A stretch of 5,085 nt of DNA. Origin: Acidobacteriota bacterium (GTDB lineage: Bacteria; Acidobacteriota; Terriglobia; Bryobacterales; Bryobacteraceae). The notes beneath the pieces are model-generated. The model searched no databases. It was not told where the DNA came from and saw only the letters and a list, made by a program, of their open reading frames with translations. The first letter of the stretch is position 1. Every line of letters begins with the position of its first letter. The translations under genes were made by a program, and so were the position numbers. The DNA lies in NCBI GenBank assembly GCA_023380575.1, contig JAMCRM010000002.1, forward strand, positions 1 through 5,085, given 5' to 3'. Below, piece by piece: positions 1 to 4,943 of this stretch.

Positions 1-1
1 C

Positions 2-361
2 GAGGCCGAGGCCGAAATCATCTTCAAGAAGGGCGAGGCGGAAGCCAAGGCCATGAACGTGAAGGCCGAGGCTTACCAGGAGTGGAACCAGGCGGCGGTG
101 GTGGATAAGCTCATTACCGGCCTGCCGGAAGTGGCGAAGGCGCTGGCCTCCCCGCTGGCCAACGTGGACCGCATCACGGTGGTCTCGACGGGGGATGGCC
201 ATGCCGCGGGAATGAATAAGATTACGGGGGATCTGACGCAGATTGCCGCGCAGATTCCCGCGCTGTTTGAATCGCTCTCGGGCATGCAAATGTCCGAATT
301 GCTGTCGAAGGTCCGGACCATCGGGACCAAGAGCGAGAAATCCGCCGCAGCGGGGAAGTAA
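2..361 (+). CDS. Flotillin-like SPFH protein, C-terminal part (5' end outside window)
   Basis: The reading frame is open from base 2 and ends at TAA 359-361, giving the last 119 residues; the SPFH core lies upstream of the window. The visible part begins with an Ala/Glu/Lys-rich stretch (EAEAEIIFKKGEAEAKAM), typical of the flotillin coiled coil. The conserved flotillin tail follows: AAVVDKLITGLPEVAKALA, then VDRITVVSTGDG, then a Gly/Met segment leading to QIPALFESLSGM. The terminal 20 or so residues are Lys/Ser/Ala-rich. Flotillins (FloT/FloA/YqiK type) form large membrane-attached oligomeric scaffolds linked to membrane fluidity and domain organisation. The ATG at 53 is an internal methionine, not the start. 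The stop lies 12 nt before pspA, so the two genes are probably co-transcribed. Family assignment is strong; which flotillin subclass it belongs to cannot be told from this fragment. Confidence 0.88.
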   Translation, partial: EAEAEIIFKKGEAEAKAMNVKAEAYQEWNQAAVVDKLITGLPEVAKALASPLANVDRITVVSTGDGHAAGMNKITGDLTQIAAQIPALFESLSGMQMSELLSKVRTIGTKSEKSAAAGK

Positions 362-373
362 CGGGAGGGAATT

Positions 374-1039
374 ATGGCACTGTTGGAACGAGTCGCAACC
401 TTGATCCGGGCGAACCTCAACGAACTGATTGAAAAAGCGGAGAACCCGGAAATTATGCTGAAACAGGTGATCACCGACATGGAGAACCAGTTCATGCAGG
501 TGAAGACCCAGGTGGCCATAGCCATCGCGGACCAGCACCTGCTCGAGAAGAGGCAGCGTGAAAACGAAGAGAAAGCCGCGGAATGGCGCCATAAGGCGGA
601 GTTCGCGGTGGACCGCAAACAGGACGACCTGGCGCGCGCCGCGCTGGAGCGCGCCGAAGGCCATCGCGTGATGGCCGAAAAGTTCGAGCAGCAGGTAATC
701 GATCAGAGAGCCCAGGTGGAGAATCTCAAGTCGGCCCTGCAAAAGCTGGAGCAAAAGCTTGCCGAAGCCCGGGACAAGCGGGACATCCTGATCGCACAGC
801 ACCGCCGTTCGCGGGCGCTGGGCAAAGCCAGCGAGGCGCAGATTTCCATAGGCGACAGTTCCAAGACCGCCGCCTTCGACCGCCTGAAGGACCGTGTGCA
901 GGAATCCGAAGCCGTCAGCCAGGCTAAGGCGGAGATGGCCGGCGACGGCGTGGAAGAGAAACTGGCGGCGCTCGAACGCGATCAGAAAATCGAGCGTATG
1001 TTGAACGAACTGAAGGTCCAGCGCGGGCAGAAGGGGTAA
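374..1039 (+). CDS. pspA: PspA/IM30 (Vipp1) family membrane-stress protein
   Basis: This is a 221-residue protein, almost exactly the length of E. coli PspA. The first 25 or so residues (MALLERVATLIRANLNELIE) form the amphipathic membrane-binding helix of the family. Next comes the conserved ENPEIMLKQVI segment, then long charged helices predicted to be coiled coil. The segment DDLARAALERAEGH (about residues 84-97) carries the hallmark DLARAAL motif of PspA/Vipp1. Family members fold like ESCRT-III and assemble into rings or rods that bind damaged inner membrane and limit proton leakage. The ATG at 374 is preceded by a strong ribosome-binding site, GGGAGGG at 363-369. The gene follows the flotillin by 12 nt and precedes the SPFH/polyamine genes. 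No PspF, PspB or PspC homologue is in the window, so regulation probably differs from the enterobacterial psp operon. Its exact role among the several PspA-like paralogues in bacteria is not determinable here. Confidence 0.95.
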   Translation: MALLERVATLIRANLNELIEKAENPEIMLKQVITDMENQFMQVKTQVAIAIADQHLLEKRQRENEEKAAEWRHKAEFAVDRKQDDLARAALERAEGHRVMAEKFEQQVIDQRAQVENLKSALQKLEQKLAEARDKRDILIAQHRRSRALGKASEAQISIGDSSKTAAFDRLKDRVQESEAVSQAKAEMAGDGVEEKLAALERDQKIERMLNELKVQRGQKG

Positions 1040-1052
1040 CAACGCTGATCCA

Positions 1053-1087
1053 TGTGGAGCAGGCCCGTGCCAAGGGCCTGCCCCACA
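1053..1087 (+). repeat. Short REP-like palindrome, copy 1
   Basis: Bases 1053-1066 pair with 1074-1087 to give a 14-bp stem with a single A/C mismatch (1058 with 1082) around a 7-nt loop (GTGCCAA). It lies 13 nt after the pspA stop. The left arm GTGGAGCAGGCCCGTG (1054-1069) matches 4444-4459 at 15 of 16 positions. The right arm GCCTGCCCCAC (1076-1086) is identical to 4506-4516. Two copies sharing arms but differing in the middle suggest a dispersed REP/RAYT-type element rather than a chance hairpin. No T-run follows, so it is not a classical intrinsic terminator, but as RNA it could stabilise the upstream pspA message or slow transcription into the downstream genes. Confidence 0.75.
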
Positions 1088-1108
1088 AAGCAAAGGGAGA
1101 TGAAAGCA

Positions 1109-1279
1109 ATGTCGCGAGGTCTGGCAATTCTGTTACTGCTTGCCGCGACGATCGCCGCGCCGGCGCTCGACGAAGTCGTTGGCTTTTTCAGCGATGCGCC
1201 GTATGTGGAGTACTGCGGTAAACTCTTTCGAGGAGGGGTCGATGGGGCTGCGGAGTTTCCTTTCCAAGCAATTCATTGA
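1109..1279 (+). CDS. Possible small exported or membrane peptide (56 aa), hypothetical
   Basis: A short frame lies between the repeat and the SPFH gene. From ATG 1109 it encodes 56 residues starting MSRGLAILLLLAATIAAPA, which looks like a signal peptide: a basic n-region, a 13-residue hydrophobic core and an A-x-A-like site near residue 19. The rest is short, with one cysteine, and resembles no family I know. GGGAG at 1094-1098 could serve as the ribosome-binding site, about 10 nt from ATG 1109; the in-frame ATG at 1100 sits too close to it. The frame runs 38 nt past the SPFH start at 1242, so its last 12 or so codons overlap that gene. Against it: small size, no recognisable relatives and the overlap. 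For it: otherwise 155 nt of the array would be empty, and the start looks like a designed signal sequence. It may be real, or a chance frame over a leader. Confidence 0.4.
   Translation: MSRGLAILLLLAATIAAPALDEVVGFFSDAPYVEYCGKLFRGGVDGAAEFPFQAIH
1231..1236 (+). promoter_or_regulatory. Ribosome-binding site that fixes the SPFH gene start
   Basis: AGGAGG, extended to AGGAGGGG, lies 5 nt before ATG 1242. It settles the start of the SPFH protein at MGLRSFLSKQF. In-frame upstream starts, such as the TTG at 1140, would add an Arg-rich 34-residue extension with no family precedent. Confidence 0.85.
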
Positions 1280-2204
1280 CGTCATCGAGTGGACCGAGCC
1301 GGAGGCGGGCATTCTTGCCTGGCGCTATCCGGTGGCGGATCGCGAGATTCAGAACGGCGCGCAACTGACCGTACGGGAATCCCAGATGGCCGCGTTTGTG
1401 AACGAGGGGCGCATGGCGGATGTGTTCAGTCCCGGGCTGTACACCATCACTACCCGGACGCTGCCCATCCTGACCAACCTCATGAATTGGGACAAAGCGT
1501 TCCAATCTCCGTTCAAGTCGGACGTGTACTTCTTTTCCACGCGGCTCCAGACCGACCAGCGCTGGGGCACCGGCACCCCGGTCACCATCCGGGACCGCGA
1601 ATTCGGCGCGGTGCGACTGCGCGCCTATGGTATCTACTCATATCGCCTGACGGACCCGCGCACGTTCCACGGCAAGGTCAGCGGCACACGCGACGTCTAC
1701 CGGACGGAAGACCTGGAAGGCCAGCTTCGTAATACCATTGTGGGGCGCATCGCGGATGCCTTCGCCTCCGCCGGCGTGCCCTTCCTGGATATGGCCGCTA
1801 ACCAGGACGAAATGTCGCGCAAGATCGCGGAGCACCTGCGGCCGGTGTTCCAGGACCTGGGGCTGTCGCTCGATTCGTTCGTGGTGGAGAGCCTCTCGCT
1901 GCCCGAAGAACTGCAGAAGCTGCTCGACCAGCGCATCGGCATGAACATGGTGGGGGACATGGGCCGCTACACGCAGTTCCAGACGGCGCAGTCGCTGCCC
2001 ATCGCGGCGGCCAACGAGGGCGGGGGCGCGGGTCTGGGTGCGGGACTCGGAGCCGGCATCGCCATGGGGCAGCAGATGGCCAATGCCGCCAAACAGGCTT
2101 CCGAAGCCAGCCAGCCGGCGGGCGAGACCAAGTTCTGCGTGGACTGCGGCAAGCCCATCCCCACGCGGGCCAAGTTCTGCCCCGAGTGCGGAGCGCAGCA
2201 ATAG
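1242..2204 (+). CDS. SPFH-domain protein with C-terminal zinc ribbon (YdjI-like)
   Basis: This is a 320-residue protein. Residues 1 to about 245 form the SPFH / 'virion core protein' domain: MGLRSFLSKQFIDVIEW, then FVNEGRMADVFSPGLYTITT, then the DVYFFSTRLQTDQRWGTGTP segment, then a helical part ending SLSLPEELQKLLDQRIGMN. Residues 259-293 form a Gly/Ala-rich linker (GGGAGLGAGLGAGIAMGQQM). A terminal zinc ribbon follows, with Cys299, Cys302, Cys313 and Cys316 (CVDC-x10-CPEC). There is no transmembrane segment, so membrane contact would come through partners. The layout matches B. subtilis YdjI, encoded with PspA, YdjG and YdjH, where the membrane-associated YdjGHI proteins recruit PspA. That supports a scaffold linking PspA to the membrane here. 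It follows pspA in this array and its stop (2202-2204) is 4 nt before speD. Confidence 0.92.
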   Translation: MGLRSFLSKQFIDVIEWTEPEAGILAWRYPVADREIQNGAQLTVRESQMAAFVNEGRMADVFSPGLYTITTRTLPILTNLMNWDKAFQSPFKSDVYFFSTRLQTDQRWGTGTPVTIRDREFGAVRLRAYGIYSYRLTDPRTFHGKVSGTRDVYRTEDLEGQLRNTIVGRIADAFASAGVPFLDMAANQDEMSRKIAEHLRPVFQDLGLSLDSFVVESLSLPEELQKLLDQRIGMNMVGDMGRYTQFQTAQSLPIAAANEGGGAGLGAGLGAGIAMGQQMANAAKQASEASQPAGETKFCVDCGKPIPTRAKFCPECGAQQ

Positions 2205-2208
2205 CGCC

Positions 2209-2616
2209 ATGGGAGGCATCGAGTGGGTGGTGGAGGCGCACGGCTGCGAGGCACCGTCCCTGCGCGATCCCCAACGCCTGCGCGCGCTTTTCGCCGCTCT
2301 CATTGAAGCGCTCGGGCTGCGGCCGGTGGGCGAAGCCGTGTGGCACCAGTTCCCGGGGCCGGGCGGCATCACGGGCCTGGTGCTGCTTTCGGAATCCCAC
2401 CTGGCCTGCCACACCTTCCCCGAACACGGCTCCCTTTGCCTGAATCTGTTCTGCTGCCGGCCGCGGCCGGAGTGGGATTTCGAAACCCAATTGCGCCGGC
2501 GCTTCCAGGCCGCCGCCGTGCGGATCCGCCGCATTGCCAGACCTTACGACAGCCATGAGCCAGAGGACAGCCAACTGCCCGAATTGCGGCGCGCCGATCA
2601 CCTTCCGCTGGTCTAG
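2209..2616 (+). CDS. speD: S-adenosylmethionine decarboxylase proenzyme, prokaryotic pyruvoyl type
   Basis: This 135-residue protein is the size of the bacterial class 1B enzyme. Its core LLSESHLACHTFPEHG (residues 59-74) carries the self-cleavage site Glu62-Ser63, where Ser63 becomes the pyruvoyl group. His68 and Cys83 match the processing histidine and catalytic acid of the Thermotoga maritima enzyme at identical numbering. The N-terminal GIEWVVEAHGCE aligns with the family start, which supports ATG 2209 over the GTGs at 2227 and 2230. The enzyme would release decarboxylated AdoMet, the aminopropyl donor used by spermidine synthase, and a synthase-family gene lies at the end of this array. 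There is no good ribosome-binding site; the start is 4 nt after the SPFH stop, so translational coupling is likely. The last 20 residues overlap the next gene and are unlike the family. Some SpeD homologues have become ornithine or arginine decarboxylases, so the substrate is inferred, not shown. Confidence 0.9.
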   Translation: MGGIEWVVEAHGCEAPSLRDPQRLRALFAALIEALGLRPVGEAVWHQFPGPGGITGLVLLSESHLACHTFPEHGSLCLNLFCCRPRPEWDFETQLRRRFQAAAVRIRRIARPYDSHEPEDSQLPELRRADHLPLV

Positions 2617-3193
2617 CGCGGTGCAGACCACCTGCCCGTTCTGCCGCTCGATCCTCGTGCGCCGCGATGTGGATCTGGAGAAGGTCGGCGAAGTCGCGGA
2701 CCTGCCGCCGGACGTCTCGCCCATTCAGCTTGGCACCGATGGAACCTGGCGGAACCGCACGTTCACGGCCGTCGGCCGCATCCTCTATGAGTACGAACAG
2801 GGCGGCTGGAACGAGTGGCACATTGTCTTCACCGATGGCACAAGCGGCTGGCTATCCGACGCGCAGGACGATTACGCCATTTCCTTCCTGACCCCGCCGC
2901 CGGAGCCGCTGCCGCCGGCCAATGCCCTCACCGTTGGCCGCCAGTTCAAATGGAACGGAGCACGTTTCCAGGTCACCTCCATCACGGTAGCCCACTACCG
3001 CGGGGTGGAGGGGGAACTGCCTTTCGAGTATTGGGACCGCAAAGACGTGACCTTCGCCGATCTGCGCACCGCCGACGCGCGTTTTGCCACCATCGACTAC
3101 AGCGAGGAGCCGCCGCTCCTGTTCATCGGCGAAGCAGCCGCTTTTGACGACCTCCACCTGAAGAACCTGCGCCATTTTGAGGGCTGGTCCTGA
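2555..3193 (+). CDS. DUF4178 protein with N-terminal zinc ribbon, soluble
   Basis: This is a 212-residue protein. It opens with a zinc ribbon, Cys8-x2-Cys11 and Cys27-x2-Cys30 (NCPNCGAP ... CPFC). The DUF4178 region follows. Its best motif is GRILYEYEQGGWNEWHIVF followed by TDGTSGWLSDAQ (residues 74-104), which is aromatic-rich and typical of the domain. A second, related-looking beta-rich half spans about 125-195 (GRQFKWNGARFQVTSI). No signal peptide or membrane helix is visible, so it is probably cytoplasmic. ATG 2555 was chosen because the zinc ribbon starts directly after it; TTG 2534 is the only in-frame alternative and neither has a clear ribosome-binding site. The gene starts 62 nt inside speD and its TGA (3191-3193) shares one base with the next ATG, so translation of all three looks coupled. 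The biochemical function of DUF4178 is unknown to me. Confidence 0.88.
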   Translation: MSQRTANCPNCGAPITFRWSSAVQTTCPFCRSILVRRDVDLEKVGEVADLPPDVSPIQLGTDGTWRNRTFTAVGRILYEYEQGGWNEWHIVFTDGTSGWLSDAQDDYAISFLTPPPEPLPPANALTVGRQFKWNGARFQVTSITVAHYRGVEGELPFEYWDRKDVTFADLRTADARFATIDYSEEPPLLFIGEAAAFDDLHLKNLRHFEGWS

Positions 3194-4404
3194 TGGGCGC
3201 GCCGGCCGGGAAAGTCGAGGGGCTGAACTGCCCCAACTGCGGGGCGCCGCAGACCATCCGCACCCTCGGCCATGCCGTCACGGTGGTCTGCCCTAATTGC
3301 CACGCCATTCTGGACGCCAAGGATCCGCGGCTTAAGGTGCTGCAACTATTCCAGGAGCGCCTGCGCTTCGAGCCGGCCATCCCGCTGGGAACCCGGGGGA
3401 AGTTACGGAACACGGTCTATGAGGTGGTGGGATTCCAGGTCCGCACCACGGAGTCCGAGGGCGTGGTCTACAGTTGGCGCGAATACGTCCTGTTCAACCC
3501 CTATAAGGGCTTCCGCTACCTGACCGAATACGACGGGCATTGGAACGATGTGGCGGTAATCGATGCCGTACCGGATCGGACCACGGTCAGGAACCGTCCG
3601 GGTGTGAGCTACCTGGGAAAACGTTACGCGCGGTTCCAGGGCGGAGAGGCGCGCACCGCTTTCGTGCTCGGAGAGTTCCCCTGGCAGGTACGGGTCGGCG
3701 AGCAGGTGCAATTCGAGGACTACATCGCCCCGCCCGAGATGCTCTCGGCGGAGAGCACGGCGGGAGAGACTACCTGGTCCCTGGGGGAATACATCGCCGG
3801 GGCGCGCGTGTGGGAAGCGTTCCAGCTCCCCGGGCGTCCGCTGCCGGCTATCGGGGTGTTCGAAAATCAGCCGGCGCCCTCGCTCGACCTGGGCGGAATG
3901 TGGACCGCCTGCATGTTTCTGCTGCTGGCGCTGTGCGTGCTGGCGCTGGGCTTTTCTACCTTCTCACGCAACCAGGAAGTATTCCGGGGTTCTTACAGCC
4001 TGAACACGAGTGCATTTGTCACGGACGTGTTTGAATTGCAGGGGCGGCCCTCCGACGTGCAGGTGTCGACCGTCGCGCCCCGGGACGTGGAGGCCTATTT
4101 CCACTACGCGCTGATCGACGCCGATAACGGGCGGGCCTGGGATTTCGGCCGCGAGTTGAACGAAGGGCGCGATGTGGCCGTTGTCCCCCATGTGCCCGCG
4201 GGGAAGTACTATTTGCGAGTGGAACCGGAAGTGGCGGCACCGCTGCCCAGCTCCACTTACCAGATCGCCGTGCGCCGGGACGTCCCCGTGGCCGGCTTTT
4301 ATTGGCTGGCGGGACTCGCGCTTCTGGCGCCCACGGCCATCCGTTCGCTGCGCGCCGGCGGTTTCGAGGCGCGCCGCTGGCGGGAAAGCGATTACGGGAA
4401 TTGA
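3193..4404 (+). CDS. Membrane-anchored zinc-ribbon DUF4178 protein with extra beta-rich domain
   Basis: This 403-residue protein starts at an ATG that overlaps the preceding TGA by one base. A zinc ribbon lies at Cys13, Cys16, Cys33 and Cys36 (CPNC-x16-CPNC). A DUF4178-type region covers about 60-205: GTRGKLRNTVYEVVGF, then YSWREYVLFNPYKGFRYLTE (93-112), then a second half starting GVSYLGKRYARFQGGEA. A transmembrane helix spans about 236-257 (MWTACMFLLLALCVLALGF). Residues 260-366 form a beta-rich segment with the sandwich-like strand GKYYLRVEPEV. A second helix lies at about 367-383 (AGFYWLAGLALLAPTAI), with a basic C-terminal tail. With the zinc ribbon in the cytoplasm, the 260-366 domain would face the periplasm. 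The topology suggests a transmembrane adaptor joining the cytoplasmic DUF4178/zinc-ribbon partners to the outside. Domain family is confident; function is unknown. Confidence 0.87.
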   Translation: MGAPAGKVEGLNCPNCGAPQTIRTLGHAVTVVCPNCHAILDAKDPRLKVLQLFQERLRFEPAIPLGTRGKLRNTVYEVVGFQVRTTESEGVVYSWREYVLFNPYKGFRYLTEYDGHWNDVAVIDAVPDRTTVRNRPGVSYLGKRYARFQGGEARTAFVLGEFPWQVRVGEQVQFEDYIAPPEMLSAESTAGETTWSLGEYIAGARVWEAFQLPGRPLPAIGVFENQPAPSLDLGGMWTACMFLLLALCVLALGFSTFSRNQEVFRGSYSLNTSAFVTDVFELQGRPSDVQVSTVAPRDVEAYFHYALIDADNGRAWDFGRELNEGRDVAVVPHVPAGKYYLRVEPEVAAPLPSSTYQIAVRRDVPVAGFYWLAGLALLAPTAIRSLRAGGFEARRWRESDYGN

Positions 4405-4418
4405 GGAGGCATCTCAAA

Positions 4419-4538
4419 ATGTCAAAAACCGCGGCCGGCTGTGGTGGGGCAGGCCCGTGGCCTGCTGGCCGCCTCTCAGGCGGCCAAAGTGGCCGCGGGC
4501 TGAGAGCCTGCCCCACGCAAACCGTATGGAATAGCTAG
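4419..4538 (+). other. Short frame behind a strong ribosome-binding site, running through the repeat
   Basis: GGAGG at 4405-4409, part of GAGGAGG overlapping the preceding stop, lies 9 nt before ATG 4419. That is the best-placed start signal in this gap. The frame encodes 39 residues (MSKTAAGCGGAGPWPAG...) and ends at TAG 4536-4538. From codon 6 or so onward it is simply the translated palindromic repeat, so the peptide is unlikely to be functional. It may be a leader peptide whose translation reaches the next gene (ATG 4542, 3 nt after the stop), or the leftover start region of a gene displaced by repeat insertion. Confidence 0.3.
4444..4516 (+). repeat. REP-like compound palindrome, copy 2
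   Basis: The outer arms GTGGGGCAGGC (4444-4454) and GCCTGCCCCAC (4506-4516) are perfect 11-bp inverted repeats. Inside them, TGGCCGCCT (4466-4474) and AGGCGGCCA (4478-4486) form a perfect 9-bp hairpin with a CTC loop. A competing hairpin pairs GCAGGCC (4449-4455) with GGCCTGC (4459-4465) around CGT. The outer arms match copy 1 at 1053-1087, so this is a longer member of the same family. It sits in the 137-nt gap between the membrane DUF4178 gene and the 62-aa membrane protein, the largest gap between recognised genes apart from the one after pspA. It has no T-run and no coding capacity for a transposase. I recall similar GTGGGGCAGGC palindromes from Acidobacteriota genomes but cannot confirm this here. 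Confidence 0.8.
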
Positions 4539-4541
4539 CCC

Positions 4542-4730
4542 ATGCTGCGCCATCCGTTCTATCTCGCTTATGGAATTGCGATCCTCGCGCTGGTGGGGAT
4601 CGCCGAATACGAGGGCTGGACCCTCACCCACACCAACGAGGTCAAAAACGTGCCGCGGACGGTGCGCGAAAACCCGGGCGCCTACCGTTCCATCTATCGC
4701 TGGTTTCCGCACTACACTGGAGGCAAGTAA
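4542..4730 (+). CDS. Small single-pass membrane protein with NPGAYRS motif
   Basis: This 62-residue protein has one N-terminal transmembrane helix at about residues 6-21 (FYLAYGIAILALVGIA). A polar, aromatic and basic tail follows: NVPRTVRENPGAYRSIYRW (36-54), ending FPHYTGGK. The tail has a clear consensus look (VPxTVRxNPGAYRSxY), and I recall similar tiny proteins beside DUF4178/DUF350 genes, though I know of no assigned function. There is no good ribosome-binding site before ATG 4542; the strong one is 130 nt upstream, beyond the repeat. Its stop is 2 nt before DUF350, and its last codons (Gly-Gly-Lys) contain the GGAGG that serves that gene. Coding status is supported by the hydrophobic/polar design, tight packing and genome-like codon use. 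Likely a small subunit of the membrane complex encoded here; that is inference. Confidence 0.78.
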   Translation: MLRHPFYLAYGIAILALVGIAEYEGWTLTHTNEVKNVPRTVRENPGAYRSIYRWFPHYTGGK

Positions 4731-4732
4731 CC

Positions 4733-4939
4733 ATGTCCACAGACTATCCTCTGATCAACGCGTTGATCTTCGCCGCGCTCGGCATCCTGATTTTCGTGAT
4801 CGCGTTCGCGATTATCGACCGCCTCACGCCTTACCACCTGTGGAAAGAGATCGTGGAAGACCATAACGTCGCGCTGGCCATCCTGATTGGCGCCATGTCC
4901 ATCGGCATGTGCATTATCATCGCCGCCGCGGTGCACTAA
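4733..4939 (+). CDS. DUF350 (YjfL-like) membrane protein, single repeat
   Basis: This 68-residue protein has two transmembrane helices, at about 8-28 ([20 protein letters not shown]) and 46-67 ([20 protein letters not shown]). The short loop between them carries the DUF350 signature [12 protein letters not shown] (29-40) and the Asn45-Val-Ala start of helix 2. Most DUF350 proteins I know, such as E. coli YjfL, contain two such repeats and four helices; this one has a single repeat and probably works as a dimer or oligomer. GGAGG at 4719-4723 sits 9 nt before ATG 4733. The spermidine-synthase-family gene starts 4 nt after its stop. DUF350 commonly neighbours PspA-like and polyamine-type genes, as in the E. 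coli yjf cluster. Its activity is not known. Confidence 0.9.
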   Translation: MSTDYPLINALIFAALGILIFVIAFAIIDRLTPYHLWKEIVEDHNVALAILIGAMSIGMCIIIAAAVH

Positions 4940-4943
4940 ACAC

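Noticed and set aside
73..618. Minus-strand open frame of 181 codons
   Set aside because: It covers the flotillin and pspA genes in antisense; its Ser/Phe/Ala-rich translation is a shadow of their codon bias.
1053..1087. Intrinsic transcription terminator after pspA
   Set aside because: The stem is strong but no T-run follows (the next bases are AAGCAAAGGG), and a related palindrome occurs at 4444-4516; a REP-like element fits better.
1140..1241. N-terminal extension of the SPFH protein from TTG 1140
   Set aside because: It would add an Arg-rich segment with no family match, while ATG 1242 has AGGAGG 5 nt upstream and begins at the normal family N-terminus.
2211..2232. Alternative speD start at GTG 2227 or 2230 behind GGGAGG (2211-2216)
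   Set aside because: It would remove the conserved N-terminal strand (GIEWVVEAHGCE), and Ser63/His68/Cys83 would lose the exact numbering shared with the T. maritima enzyme.
1638..2724. Two long minus-strand open frames of about 300 codons (1638-2534 and 1798-2724)
   Set aside because: They lie opposite well-supported plus-strand genes (SPFH, speD, DUF4178), are rich in Arg/Pro/Ala from high-GC antisense reading, and show no recognisable domain.
3540..4034. Plus-strand frame of 164 codons inside the membrane DUF4178 gene
   Set aside because: It is an alternative frame of a gene with clear zinc-ribbon, DUF4178 and transmembrane features, and its Gly/Arg/Ala-rich translation has no domain.
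4444..4516. CRISPR repeat, attachment site or insertion-sequence end
   Set aside because: There is no spacer array, no target-site duplication that I can see and no transposase or integrase gene nearby; only two related palindromes are present.
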